Shown: positions 1-8,456 of the stretch, piece after piece
Numbering within the stretch: the first letter of the stretch is position 1
Layout: every line of letters begins with the position of its first letter
Assembly: GCA_965206975.1 (NCBI GenBank)
Contig: OZ242253.1
Span: 2,914,001 to 2,978,000, forward strand
Direction of reading: 5' to 3'
DNA length: 64,000 nt
Source of the DNA: JAAXGI01 sp965206975
GTDB taxonomy: Bacteria; Gemmatimonadota; Gemmatimonadetes; Longimicrobiales; Gaopeijiaceae
Position numbers and translations under genes: made by a program
The notes under the pieces: generated by a model
What the model saw: only the letters and a program-made list of their open reading frames with translations
Told to the model about the DNA's origin: nothing
The model's database searches: none

Positions 1-2036
1 CCGTGGCCGCGCATCGGTTTGTCGACGTACATGGTGTGTAGACTCGGCGCGTCGAAGCCGGTTAGCCACATGTCCCGCACGAGTACGACCTGAAGCGGAT
101 CGCCGGGATCGCGGAACCGTTTCGCCAGCGCCTCGCGGCGAAGCTTGCTGCGGATGTGCGGCTGCCAGCCGGGCGGGTCGGAGGCGCCACCGGTCATCAC
201 GACCTTGATTCGGCCCCTGTCGTCATCCTCGTGATGCCAGTCGGGACGCAGGCGAGTCAGTTCCCGGTAAAGGTCGATGCAGATGCGGCGGCTCATGCAG
301 ACGATCATTGCCTTGCCGTCCATGGCCTCGATGCGTTGCTCGAAATGCGAGACGATATCCCGGGCGATGAGCCTGAGCCGCGGTCCGGCTCCGGCGACGG
401 CCTCGAGCTGAGCCCACCTGGTCTTCAGCTTCTCCTTGCGCTCGACTTCCTCGCCTTCGGTCACCTCCTCGAAGTCGGGATCGATCTTCGGCCGTTCGGC
501 CGCGTCCAGTGTCAGCTTCGCCAGCCGGCTCTCGTAGTAGATCGGCACGGTTGCCCGGTCCTCGACGGATCGCTCGATGTCGTAGACGCTGATGTAATCG
601 CCGAACACCGCCCGCGTGTTGGCGTCCTCCAGCTCGATCGGCGTACCGGTGAAGCCGATGAACGAGGCATTAGGGAGCGCATCGCGCATGTGGCGAGCGT
701 AGCCGTCGATGAAGTCGTACTGGCTACGGTGCGCCTCGTCGGCGATCACCACGATGTTCCGGCGCTTCGACAACTCGGGATGCCGGTCGCCCTTCTCTTC
801 CGGAAAGAACTTCTGGATCGTGGTGAACACCACGCCGCCCGACTCGACCGCCAGCTTGGCGCGCAGGTCGGCACGGCTGCGGGCCTGGGTCGGGGGCTGC
901 CGCAGCAGGTCCCGGCAGCCGGAGAACGTGCCGAAGAGCTGATCGTCGAGGTCGTTGCGATCCGTCAGCACGACGATCGTCGGGTTCTCCATCGCCGGCT
1001 CGCGGATGATCCGCCCGGCGTAGAAGGCCATGGTCAGACTCTTTCCCGAACCCTGGGTGTGCCAGACGACCCCGATGCGCCGGTCGCCGGGATCGCCGCC
1101 CGGCCTCCGAGTCGACCCGTCGGGACGAAGGTCCCTGTCGGAGTCTGCCTCCCGTTGCAACCGAGTCGCCCGTAGCGTCTCGGCGACCGCCGTTCCGACG
1201 GCGTGGAACTGATGATACCCGGCCATCTTCTTGGCCAACTTGCCGCTACCGTCGTCCTCGAACACGATGAAGTCGCGAACCACTGCCAGAAGCCGGCGCG
1301 GTTCGCACACACCCGACAGCATCACCTGCAACTGGGGCAGATGCGGGCCGGCTAGCGTCTCGCCATCCATCGTGCGCCACGGTTTGAACCATTCCCGCCC
1401 GGCAGTGAGCGTGCCGATGCGCGCGTCGACTCCGTCCGAAGCGATGAGCGCCGCGTTGAATGCGAACAGGTTCGAGAGCTCGGCCATGTAGGTTTGGATC
1501 TGCATCCAGGCCGTCCAGACCGTGGCCTTCTCATCCGCCGGGTTCTTGAGTTCGATCAGACCGAGCGGAAGGCCGTTGACGAACAGCACGACATCCGGCC
1601 GCCGCTCGTGCTCGTTCTCCACGACCGTGAACTGGTTGACCGCCAGCCAATCGTTGTTGGCAGAGTTGTCAAAGTCGAGGCCGAGCACCTGCGCTCCGCG
1701 CACGGCGCCGCCAGCGCTCCGGTACTCGACCGTCACGCCGTCCACCAGCATTCGGTGAAACGCGCGGTTGCGGGCTGCCAGCGTGGAGCCTTCAGGCCGG
1801 GTCAGTTTGCGAAATGCGTCGTCCAGGGCCTCGGCCGGCAGGTCCGGATTCAGCCGATCCAGAGCGTCGAGCAACCGCCGTTCGAGAATGACTTCGCTGT
1901 AATCCGTACGCTCAGCGCCCGCCGTATCTGGGCCTATGCTGGGACCGTGGAGTACTCGCCACCCGAGGCTCTCGAGCCATTCGAGCGTGGCGTCTTCGAC
2001 CTCCGACTCGGTGAAGGCTGCGGTGGCGCTCGTCAC
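1..2036 (-). CDS. hsdR: Type I restriction enzyme R subunit (partial, continues past left edge)
   Basis: This is the motor and nuclease subunit of a type I restriction complex, which translocates DNA and cuts unmethylated DNA far from the recognition site. Translating the minus strand from a GTG at 2036 gives 678 codons still open at base 1. The nuclease motif is visible as PDVVL with IELK about 15 residues later (near residues 147-166). Walker A (HTQGSGKS) is near residue 329 and a DEAH box (VIADEAHRS) near residue 432, followed by the helicase motif GFTGTP. The start is chosen because the GTG overlaps the hsdS stop codon as GTGA, the usual translational coupling. The C-terminal part lies outside the window, so integrity there cannot be judged. 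The visible part has no stop or frameshift. Confidence 0.93.
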   Translation of the reverse strand, partial: MTSATAAFTESEVEDATLEWLESLGWRVLHGPSIGPDTAGAERTDYSEVILERRLLDALDRLNPDLPAEALDDAFRKLTRPEGSTLAARNRAFHRMLVDGVTVEYRSAGGAVRGAQVLGLDFDNSANNDWLAVNQFTVVENEHERRPDVVLFVNGLPLGLIELKNPADEKATVWTAWMQIQTYMAELSNLFAFNAALIASDGVDARIGTLTAGREWFKPWRTMDGETLAGPHLPQLQVMLSGVCEPRRLLAVVRDFIVFEDDGSGKLAKKMAGYHQFHAVGTAVAETLRATRLQREADSDRDLRPDGSTRRPGGDPGDRRIGVVWHTQGSGKSLTMAFYAGRIIREPAMENPTIVVLTDRNDLDDQLFGTFSGCRDLLRQPPTQARSRADLRAKLAVESGGVVFTTIQKFFPEEKGDRHPELSKRRNIVVIADEAHRSQYDFIDGYARHMRDALPNASFIGFTGTPIELEDANTRAVFGDYISVYDIERSVEDRATVPIYYESRLAKLTLDAAERPKIDPDFEEVTEGEEVERKEKLKTRWAQLEAVAGAGPRLRLIARDIVSHFEQRIEAMDGKAMIVCMSRRICIDLYRELTRLRPDWHHEDDDRGRIKVVMTGGASDPPGWQPHIRSKLRREALAKRFRDPGDPLQVVLVRDMWLTGFDAPSLHTMYVDKPMRGH

Positions 2037-3346
2037 GTCACGGACTCCAATGCCATCTCGGCATCGCCTACGCGGATCTCACCCGAAATGAGCTTGGGGA
2101 GCAGCGTGTCGCGGAGGGCGGCGAGAGTAGCAGCTTCGGACCGGTTCTTCAGGATCCGCGCCAACGTACCACCGATCACTTCGCCAAACGTTGTGAAGGC
2201 TCTCGGCGACCCAGTCAAAACCTCACGTGCCTTCAACGCCTTCGGTGGGACGCGCTGATGGCTGTTGGAAGTTCCAGTCACCAAGGACCTGAGCAGGGCG
2301 CGGAAGCGCTGATCCCCAAACAGCGTAAAGAGGAGATTCCTGTTCGCAGGTGATCGCGGCGTGAACACGAGAAACTCCGTTGAGCATATCTGCGGTCTTG
2401 CCGTGGAGTCGGCTGGCACCCAGACACGTGCGATTCTTGGATTAAGCTTGGATAAGAGGACCGCATCCTTCAGTACAACAGTCTTGTTGCTCCTGATGGC
2501 CGCACCTAGTTCGATAGCAGGGCGTTGGCCTGCGTCATATGCCGGGATGCTGAAGTGCTCATACTCCAATCCGGAGAAACGCGAAGGCGAGGTGGTTTTC
2601 GTGTGGTGATTGGCTAGCTGATCCAAGCGGAAGACCTCCCACCCCTCCGGTATCTTGCCCATCTCGGAGTTCACCAGTCGGTCGGGGAACAGTTCGGCGA
2701 TTTCTTGCGGCAATCCCGTATGACGGCCTTCCATCTTCGCCCGGACGGGATCGAAATCGACGAACCAAGACTTGAACAACGCCCGCGCCATCGCCTCCAG
2801 CGTCTCGTTCATCCGCCGGTTCAGTTCGATCTTGTCGTCCAGTGTACCGAGGATGTAGGCGATAGCGCGCTGGATGCCGAGGTCAGGAATATGGAACTGC
2901 AGGTAGGCTAAATCGCTTCCTCTAATGCCAGATGCACCCGCGCCCTGCTCGACTATGCTGTGAATTGAAGCACATCCGGATGGAGATTGGAAGAAGTAAT
3001 ATAGATAGGTTGGATTCGCCTTCTTCGTATCGATTCGCACTCTGATTATGTGAGACTCGAAACACACGGGTTCTGTGTCACCCAGAAAAATCGAACACTT
3101 ACCTGCACCACTGAGGACTAACGACTGGCGAGCAAACAGTAGATCTCCTTCACAGAGTAACGAACGCTCCGCTTCAGTATCTGACAGTGGAACTCTATCC
3201 ATGGGCGCTCTTGCGATGCGTCCGTGAGCGAAAATCTCGCCCATATTAACCATCTTGGTACCTGTGCCACGCACCGCCTTGGGTTTTGTTAATCCGTTAC
3301 GGCTCGGTTCGGCGTATAGGTCACCGAACTTAACAGAGCTAAACAC
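2033..3346 (-). CDS. hsdS: Type I restriction enzyme specificity subunit
   Basis: HsdS sets the DNA target of the methylase and restriction complexes. The 437-residue protein has the expected two-fold layout: target recognition domain 1 (about 1-155), a conserved helical spacer around 160-215 (ending near ARALFKSWFVDFDPV), target recognition domain 2 (about 225-385) and a second conserved helix with LRDTLLPKLISGEIRV near the end. It lies 2 bp downstream of hsdM and overlaps hsdR by 4 bp. The DNA encoding the first recognition domain (about 2,880-3,340) is visibly more AT-rich than hsdM or hsdR, as expected if recognition domains are exchanged by recombination. The target sequence cannot be predicted from sequence alone. 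Confidence 0.93.
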   Translation of the reverse strand: MFSSVKFGDLYAEPSRNGLTKPKAVRGTGTKMVNMGEIFAHGRIARAPMDRVPLSDTEAERSLLCEGDLLFARQSLVLSGAGKCSIFLGDTEPVCFESHIIRVRIDTKKANPTYLYYFFQSPSGCASIHSIVEQGAGASGIRGSDLAYLQFHIPDLGIQRAIAYILGTLDDKIELNRRMNETLEAMARALFKSWFVDFDPVRAKMEGRHTGLPQEIAELFPDRLVNSEMGKIPEGWEVFRLDQLANHHTKTTSPSRFSGLEYEHFSIPAYDAGQRPAIELGAAIRSNKTVVLKDAVLLSKLNPRIARVWVPADSTARPQICSTEFLVFTPRSPANRNLLFTLFGDQRFRALLRSLVTGTSNSHQRVPPKALKAREVLTGSPRAFTTFGEVIGGTLARILKNRSEAATLAALRDTLLPKLISGEIRVGDAEMALESVT

Positions 3347-3348
3347 CG

Positions 3349-4923
3349 TTACGTCCTCTGTCGACCGCGAAAGTCTCCGCCCAACCCGAGCGCCTTCAGG
3401 TTGGCAGTAATGGCAGCGTCGAGCCGTTTGCCCTCGGCCTGCTGCTCGCGAAGCTCGGTTACCAGCTGTTTCATCTTGTCCTCGAACGGCTCGCCGTCGT
3501 CCTCTTCTGGCTCCACACCGACATAGCGCCCTGGTGTGAGCACATGACCGTGCTTCCGTACCTCATCCAGCGATGCGCTTTTGCAGAAGCCCGGAATGTC
3601 GGAGTAGCCGTCGTCGCCCTCTCCGGTACGCCAGGCGTGGTAGGTGTGCGCGATGTGACCAATATCCTCGTCGGTCAGCTCACGATGCGTCCGGTCCACC
3701 ATGCGTCCGAGCTTTCTCGCGTCAATGAACAGAATCTCGCCGTGCCGGTTGCGTCGGCGAGCCAGGAACCACAGGCAGGCGGGAATCTGAGTCGAGTAGA
3801 AGAGCTGGCCCGGCAAGGCCACCATGCAGTCCACGAGCTCCGCCTCGATCAGGTTCTTCCGGATCTCGCCCTCACCCGACTGATTCGACGACATCGACCC
3901 GTTGGCGAGCACGAACCCCGCGACGCCCTTGGGCGCAAGGCGGTGGAGCATATGCTGCACCCAAGCAAAGTTGGCGTTGCCCGTCGGCGGGATGCCGTAG
4001 CGCCAGCGCTTGTCGTCGACCAGCCTGTCGCCGCCCCAGTCCGAGACGTTGAACGGGGGATTGGCGAGGATGAAATCCGCCTTCAGGTCCGGATGGCGAT
4101 CGTTATGGAAGCTGTCCCCGTGGGCGATCTGCCCCCCGATCCCTCGTATAGCCAAGTTCATCTTCGCGAGCCGCCACGTCGTGTAGTTTGACTCCTGGCC
4201 GTAGATCGAGATGTCGCCACGCGCCTTGCCGCCGTTGGCGTTGCCGCTGACGTGAGCACGAATGAACGCGATCGACTGCACGAACATGCCGGAGGATCCG
4301 CAGCAGGGATCGTAGACCCGCCCCCTGTAGGGCTCCAGCATCTCGACGAGCAGCTTGACGACACAGCGTGGCGTGTAGAACTCGCCGCCCTTCTTGCCCT
4401 CAGCACTTGCAAACTGTGAGAGAAAGTACTCGTAGACGCGGCCGAGCACGTCCCGGGAACGGGCCTCAGCATCCCCGACACGGATGTTGCCGATCATGTC
4501 GATCAACTGGCCGAGCCGCTGCTTGTCTAGGGCGGGCCGTGCGTAGTCCTTGGGCAGCACGTCCTTCAGCGCAGGGTTGTCGCGCTCGATCGCGGCCATG
4601 GCCCGATCGACGGTCTGTCCAATGGTCGACTGCCTCGCCTGGGCCTTCAGGTGTGGCCAGCGGGCCTCCGGCGGCACCCAGAAGATGCTTTCTGCGATGT
4701 ATTCGTCGCGATCCTCCGCAGCGTCCTCGCCCCACTCAGAAAGCACCGCCGCATGACGCTCCTTGAAGGCGTCCGAGATGTACTTCAGGAAGACGAGGCC
4801 GAGCACTACATGCTTGTATTCGGCCGCATCCATCGAGCCACGGAGCGTATCGGCCATCGCCCACAGCTCGGCCTCATACCCTGTCGTTGCCCCACTATCG
4901 GCACGCGTACTCACTGTCTTCAT
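3349..4923 (-). CDS. hsdM: Type I restriction-modification methyltransferase subunit
   Basis: This is the N6-adenine methyltransferase subunit, acting with HsdS for modification and with HsdS and HsdR for restriction. The 524-residue protein carries an N-terminal helical HsdM domain (about 20-130, with FLKYISDAF). The AdoMet-binding motif I is DPCCGSSG at 205-212 and the catalytic motif IV is NPPF at 288-291. Length is typical. It is the first gene of the operon. The start at 4923 gives MKTVSTRADSG. Upstream (4,924-5,190) there is no gene, only a 14-bp palindrome that could be a control site. Confidence 0.95.
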   Translation of the reverse strand: MKTVSTRADSGATTGYEAELWAMADTLRGSMDAAEYKHVVLGLVFLKYISDAFKERHAAVLSEWGEDAAEDRDEYIAESIFWVPPEARWPHLKAQARQSTIGQTVDRAMAAIERDNPALKDVLPKDYARPALDKQRLGQLIDMIGNIRVGDAEARSRDVLGRVYEYFLSQFASAEGKKGGEFYTPRCVVKLLVEMLEPYRGRVYDPCCGSSGMFVQSIAFIRAHVSGNANGGKARGDISIYGQESNYTTWRLAKMNLAIRGIGGQIAHGDSFHNDRHPDLKADFILANPPFNVSDWGGDRLVDDKRWRYGIPPTGNANFAWVQHMLHRLAPKGVAGFVLANGSMSSNQSGEGEIRKNLIEAELVDCMVALPGQLFYSTQIPACLWFLARRRNRHGEILFIDARKLGRMVDRTHRELTDEDIGHIAHTYHAWRTGEGDDGYSDIPGFCKSASLDEVRKHGHVLTPGRYVGVEPEEDDGEPFEDKMKQLVTELREQQAEGKRLDAAITANLKALGLGGDFRGRQRT

Positions 4924-5054
4924 TGGCTCTCGTCGGTTTCCCTAGTGCCATGTTGCGGTGCTCCGGATATCGACACGGTTGGGCCGCTCGCCTCCGGTCC
5001 TGTTGGCATGTTTGATAGATCCGGCCAACCTGCTAGGTCGACGGCAGGCAAGAT

Positions 5055-5068
5055 ACGACAAGTGTCGT
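5055..5068. promoter_or_regulatory. 14-bp palindrome upstream of hsdM
   Basis: ACGACA-AG-TGTCGT is a perfect inverted repeat with a 2-bp centre, 132 bp upstream of the hsdM start in otherwise gene-free DNA (4,924-5,190). It looks like an operator half-site pair. No regulator can be assigned. Confidence 0.3.
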
Positions 5069-5189
5069 GCCGGCGTATAGCTCGTCGATGCAGTTGCTAT
5101 CTCGAGAGGTGCTCGATCCGCAATGGACCGACGTGCCCACAGAACAGCAGGGATCCGAAACAGCCGTCGGAGGCCCGTCCGTCGCCGAG

Positions 5190-5640
5190 GCTTCGCGTTT
5201 CGTGCTCGGCTAGGATGCGGGGTGTGTCACGGGGCATGAACTGTCCCGGAACAGAACCCACCGCGACCGACTGTGACTGTGGCTTTCCGCGGGCTCTCTG
5301 GGAGCAGATCGGGCGTCCGCTGGCGGAGCCCGGTCCGCCTCTGGTACGTCGCTGGAACCCCTGGGACATCGCCTCCTTGCCCGTTGTTGACACCGCATAA
5401 GGCGGGCTCCTCAATATACGGGTATGGAGATTCTGACGGCCCAGGCCTCCGACCGTCGGCGGGCGAGTTTGACCGCTACGGCGGGAGAGCCAGCCTACCC
5501 AATGTGCAACATTGGGGCTGGCGAGGGGTGGCTCCGCCCCCCTTCGATCCCCCCGAGGCCCGCCCTCGGGCGGAGTTCGCGGGCGGAGCTCGCGCCCCTT
5601 CCCCGTGCCGGCGCGTCCTGATGGGGGATCGCCGCACCGT
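5190..5640 (+). repeat. Mobilisation leader, copy A (candidate oriT and mob promoter region)
   Basis: This gene-free stretch upstream of mobC is repeated in the opposite orientation at 7,428-7,950 and 9,945-10,440. Shared landmarks in order are: GGAGCC..G.CGG; GCTGGA....GGGA.AT; a TTGACA at 5387-5392 that could be a -35 element; CTCCTCAATATA; GGTATGGAGAT..TGACGGC; CCAGCCTACC; a GC-rich segment; and the first codons of MobC (M-G/A-D-R-R-T). Its place directly before relaxosome genes, and its conservation although it does not encode protein, make it the best candidate for the transfer origin. I cannot point to the nick site. Confidence 0.6.
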
Positions 5641-5959
5641 CACTGCGGCCGCCCGCGTATCGCCGGCCGAGCTCGCCGACTGGCGGGCCAAGGCCGCGGC
5701 CGCTGGCGTGTCGCTGTCGGCCCTGCTGCGGCAGGCCATGGCGCGCACACGAACGTGGACCGCCCCGGCAGCCGCAGTCGAGCGCGAGCGCAGCCGGCAG
5801 ATCGCGCGCATCGGCAACAACCTGAACCAGATCGCCCGCTGGGCCAATACGTTCAAAGCGAACGCCGAGACCGTCGAGATCGTCGCCCACCTGGTCGCCA
5901 TCGACCGGGCGCTCGCAGGGTTGGCCCCCGTCGGACGCTCCGACGCCGATGCACATTAA
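5621..5959 (+). CDS. mobC: MobC-type relaxosome accessory protein
   Basis: This 112-residue protein belongs to the bacterial mobilisation protein family (MobC/MbeC), which binds oriT and helps the relaxase nick. The N-terminal part looks like a ribbon-helix-helix DNA-binding segment (RVSPAELADWRAKAAAAGVS). The family signature RIGNNLNQIARWAN is near residues 66-79. The ATG at 5621 is preferred over the much longer in-frame upstream extension because two other copies of the leader also begin an identical M-A-D-R-R-T at this point. The stop lies inside the relaxase gene (11-bp overlap), indicating translational coupling. Confidence 0.85.
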   Translation: MGDRRTVTAAARVSPAELADWRAKAAAAGVSLSALLRQAMARTRTWTAPAAAVERERSRQIARIGNNLNQIARWANTFKANAETVEIVAHLVAIDRALAGLAPVGRSDADAH

Positions 5960-7427
5960 GTTCTTGGCCCGCGGAACCGGCTCGGCCCGGGAGGCGGCCG
6001 ATTACCTGCTCGGGGCGCGGGACGCGACGGGGCAACTGCGCGAGGGCGTGGAGGTCCTCCAGGGGGATCCCCATCGGGTGGCCGCGGTAGCCGACGCGCT
6101 GGCGTTCGAGCACAAGTACACGTCGGGCGTGATTGCCTGGGCACCGGACGACACTCCGACCGACGCGCAGATCGGCGCGGTCATCGATGCCTTCGAACAG
6201 ACGGCCTGGGCGGGGCTCGAGCCCGACCGCTACGCCTGGGCGGCCGTGGTGCATCGGGAGCGCGACGGCGGCGTTCACGTGCATGTCCTCGCCGCGCGAT
6301 GCGACCTCGAGACCGGCCGGAGCCTCAACATCGCGCCGCCGGGCTGGCAGAAGACATTCGACCCGCTCCGCGACGCCTTCAACGCCGAGGAGGGCTGGAG
6401 CCGGCCGGATGACCCGGCGCGGGCGCGGGTGCAGCAACCCGGGCACCGCGCCTACGTCGAGGCGGCGCACCTGCGTGCCGGCCTCGCGCTCGAGCCCGCC
6501 CCCCGCGACCTGATCCGCGACTACCTGCTCCAGCGTGTCGAGCACGGCACGGTACGGAACCGTGCCGATGTCGTCGCAGCCTTGCAGGAGGCGGGCCTGG
6601 AGGTGCCGCGCCAAGGCAAGGACTACCTGACGGCCCTGGATCCCACGACCGGGGACCGGTGGCGTCTGAAAGGAGAGCTATACGCACATGACTTCCAACG
6701 CGAACGACTTGACCGAGCGATTGCGGAGACGGCTGGAGAGCGAACGCCAGGCGATCGAGGAGTTGACCGCGAGCGAGCTCGAGCGGCTCGGCGCGAACTC
6801 GCAGCGCGTTGCGAGCAACGCGCTGCGTACCATCGAACGCGATACGGCGGCGGCGACCGGGCGGATGCGCGCGCTCCTGCTCAAGGCCTGGCTCCGGCCC
6901 CTGGTCGTCGGCCTGAGCCTCTGGCTCGGCATCTGTGGCGGGAGCTGGGCGACGATGCACTGGCTTTCGACGCGCATCCAGGCCCGGATCGAGACGGCCG
7001 CCGCCCTCGACTTGGAGATCGAGGAGGCCCGCCAGACCCTGGCGCGGCTCGAGACGGGCACTTGGGGGATCGCGCTCCGGGAGATCGAGGAGGAGCGGTT
7101 CGTGGTGCTGCCGGCCGGCGCGCTGCCCGATCCACCCTTGACCGTGGACACTCGGCCGGCCGTGAAGCTGTCGAACGAGTGAAGGAGCTCTATGACCGCC
7201 TTAGAACAGCAGTTGACGAAGGCCTTGCGGGCGTTGTCCGCGCAGTACGAGCAGGCGCAGCAGCAGCATGCCGTGCAGGTCGAGACCTTGCGGCGGCAAG
7301 TCGAACAGCTCAGCGGGCAAGTGACGCAATTGGCCCGGGACTACAGGACGCTCGCCGAGAGGTTGCGCGGGCGCTGGAGCTGATGCGCCAGCGTGGTCGA
7401 GAGCGCGATCATGGTCCGAGCCGCTGA
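5949..7427 (+). CDS. mobA: Mobilisation relaxase (MobA/MbeA-like)
   Basis: The relaxase nicks oriT and pilots the strand through a conjugation channel. The N-terminal domain (about 1-240) has the metal-binding histidine motif H102, H110, H112 within VVHRERDGGVHVHV, followed by DLETGRSLNIAPPGW, which is typical of MobA/VirD2-type relaxases. Candidate catalytic tyrosines occur near the N-terminus (Y19). The C-terminal half (about 245-492) is Arg/Ala/Gly/Asp-rich and low in complexity, because the same DNA also encodes MobB and MobD in another frame. Gene order mobC-mobA with nested mobB and mobD matches ColE1-group plasmids. It has no type IV channel of its own and presumably uses a conjugation system in the cell, possibly the one at 15-28 kb. 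Confidence 0.87.
   Translation: MHIKFLARGTGSAREAADYLLGARDATGQLREGVEVLQGDPHRVAAVADALAFEHKYTSGVIAWAPDDTPTDAQIGAVIDAFEQTAWAGLEPDRYAWAAVVHRERDGGVHVHVLAARCDLETGRSLNIAPPGWQKTFDPLRDAFNAEEGWSRPDDPARARVQQPGHRAYVEAAHLRAGLALEPAPRDLIRDYLLQRVEHGTVRNRADVVAALQEAGLEVPRQGKDYLTALDPTTGDRWRLKGELYAHDFQRERLDRAIAETAGERTPGDRGVDRERARAARRELAARCEQRAAYHRTRYGGGDRADARAPAQGLAPAPGRRPEPLARHLWRELGDDALAFDAHPGPDRDGRRPRLGDRGGPPDPGAARDGHLGDRAPGDRGGAVRGAAGRRAARSTLDRGHSAGREAVERVKELYDRLRTAVDEGLAGVVRAVRAGAAAACRAGRDLAAASRTAQRASDAIGPGLQDARREVARALELMRQRGRERDHGPSR
6688..7182 (+). CDS. mobB: MobB/MbeB-like mobilisation protein nested in mobA
   Basis: This 164-residue protein is read in a different frame entirely inside mobA. It has a helical N-terminal region rich in Glu/Arg (about 1-65) and one transmembrane segment near 72-93 (PLVVGLSLWLGICGGSWATM). 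A coiled region rich in ARIETAAALDLEIEEARQTL follows, and then the conserved tail TWGI...RFVVLPAGA. These features match MobB/MbeB proteins of ColE1-type plasmids, which sit at the membrane and stabilise the relaxosome at the transfer channel. An SD-like AAAGGAGAG lies 13 to 15 bases before the ATG. The overlap with a functional reading frame in mobA is itself a conserved family trait. Confidence 0.85.
   Translation: MTSNANDLTERLRRRLESERQAIEELTASELERLGANSQRVASNALRTIERDTAAATGRMRALLLKAWLRPLVVGLSLWLGICGGSWATMHWLSTRIQARIETAAALDLEIEEARQTLARLETGTWGIALREIEEERFVVLPAGALPDPPLTVDTRPAVKLSNE
7192..7383 (+). CDS. mobD: MobD/MbeD-like mobilisation protein nested in mobA
   Basis: A 63-residue, almost entirely helical protein, MTALEQQLTKALRALS...QVTQLARDYRTLAERLRGRWS, again in a frame different from mobA. 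The heptad pattern, small size and closing segment SGQVTQLARDYRTL fit the MbeD/MobD family of ColE1-type mobilisation regions. It starts 9 bp after mobB stops, with GAAGGAG just upstream as a strong ribosome-binding site. Its exact role in transfer is not well defined even in model plasmids. Confidence 0.8.
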   Translation: MTALEQQLTKALRALSAQYEQAQQQHAVQVETLRRQVEQLSGQVTQLARDYRTLAERLRGRWS

Positions 7428-7950
7428 TGGTTCGCGGCAGCGAATCGGCCGGCGGCGACGGTGCGGCGATCAGCCATCGGGACGGGCCGGCGAGACGGAG
7501 GGGGGACGAGCCCCCCACCCGGTCCAGCGTCCATGATGTGCCGTTGCCGTTGGGGGGGGTCAGAGGGGGCACAGCCCCCCGCCAGCCCCTGCCGGGGACC
7601 CGCGAAGCGTGGCCCCAAAGGGTAGGCTGGCTTAGCTGCCTTCCGTGCCTCCCGTACACCGGACAAACTCGTCCACCGACGCTTGGAGCCGTGGGCCGTC
7701 AAGATCTCCATACCAGTACATTGAGGAGGCTGCTTTTTGCCGTGTCAACAAGGGGAAATCAGCGGATATCCCAAGAGGTCCAGCCACGTATCGGAGACCG
7801 ACCAGGCTCCGGCGATGGATTCTTGAGCTGCTCCCGGAGGACCGCTTGGACCAGCGGGTGGCCTCGGTTGCGACCGGCCACAGCAGCGACCGCGTCGCTC
7901 CGGAGCGGCTGTCCAACCATCCCTGCGGGAAGGCAGTCACTGCGATGAAG
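7428..7950 (-). repeat. Mobilisation leader, copy B (inverted relative to copy A)
   Basis: Read on the minus strand, this stretch repeats the leader found before mobC. TTGTTGACA, CTCCTCAATGTA, GGTATGGAGAT, TGACGGCCCA and CCAGCCTACC occur in the same order, ending with the start of a mobC-like reading frame (M-A-D-R-R-T-V) near 7,480 that soon loses similarity. Copies A and B therefore bracket the four mob genes as inverted repeats of roughly 0.4-0.5 kb. Copy B extends further than A at its distal end, into a box that also precedes virD4 (7,913-7,944). Confidence 0.75.
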
Positions 7951-7981
7951 TGGCGGGCGCCGCTGATCCTTGGGCGTCGTC
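7913..7981 (+). pseudogene. virD4 leader box and truncated virD4 start
   Basis: Bases 7,913-7,944 match the 32 bp directly upstream of the intact virD4 start at 19,364 (shared core CCCTGCGGGAAGGC, then GTCACTGCG, then ATG). The ATG at 7,945 opens M-K-W-R-A-P-L-I-L-G, resembling the virD4 start M-R-R-P-A-T-L-V-L-L-G. Similarity ends near 7,981, so only the first dozen codons remain. It shows that a mob leader once stood next to a divergent coupling-protein gene here. Confidence 0.6.
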
Positions 7982-8009
7982 TATGTAGTCGCCCTGGGGA
8001 CGCCTGTAG

Positions 8010-8215
8010 CCCAGCAAGCTGCTGGTCACCGCGGTGCATCTGATGAACAACGACGTGCTGCCGACCTTCGAGGTACACCGGGCCAGGATCATCCCCGTGC
8101 TCTCGGACAACGGCCGGGAGTTCTGCAGCTCGAGGAGATCGAGCATCGCCTCCACAAGGAAGCTCGACGACAGCGTCGAAGCCATGCAAGAAAGCCTCCT
8201 GAACCACTGGCTTAG
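8010..8215 (+). pseudogene. Decayed transposase fragment (IS481/IS3-like integrase core)
   Basis: In one frame the DNA reads NNDVLPTFEVHRARIIPVLS then DNGREFC, which matches the second-Asp region of IS481/IS3-type rve transposases. A frameshift then gives LEEIEHRLHKEARRQ in the next frame, matching the following conserved helix (usually EDIEH...KAR.PQ). A further shift returns to a poorly conserved helix. Catalytic Asp 1 and Glu are missing. This is a short, non-functional relic inserted next to the virD4 stub. Confidence 0.6.
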
Positions 8216-8229
8216 CCCCACCGGGAGTG

Positions 8230-8456
8230 GCTACCGTCAGGCAAATACCCTATATGTATACCCAGTTCGTCGCCGCGCTCCACGTATGCGATTCTCAGCT
8301 CAATCTCAGTGATTCGGTGGGGAGGGCCTCGTAGTCGTAAACCGACCCGCCGCTAAATTTAAACAGCGCCCTGGGCAACCCTCGGACGTACTGGCGATCA
8401 TCGAGTCGATCGGTTTCGTGACGATCACCAGCTAATAACAAAAGGAGTTTCCTGTA
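8230..8456. other. Gene-free AT-richer spacer before the two-gene cassette
   Basis: No complete gene is seen. An open stretch in one + frame (about 8,312-8,437) ends VLAIIESIGFVTITS and looks like the tail of a lost gene, but it has no start and I cannot place it. Base composition drops from here to 9,830 compared with the surrounding GC-rich DNA. Confidence 0.35.

Noticed and set aside
156..1175. Long plus-strand open frame (339 codons)
   Set aside because: It is the antisense image of hsdR; its product is a low-complexity mix without domain, whereas the minus strand reads a perfect HsdR.
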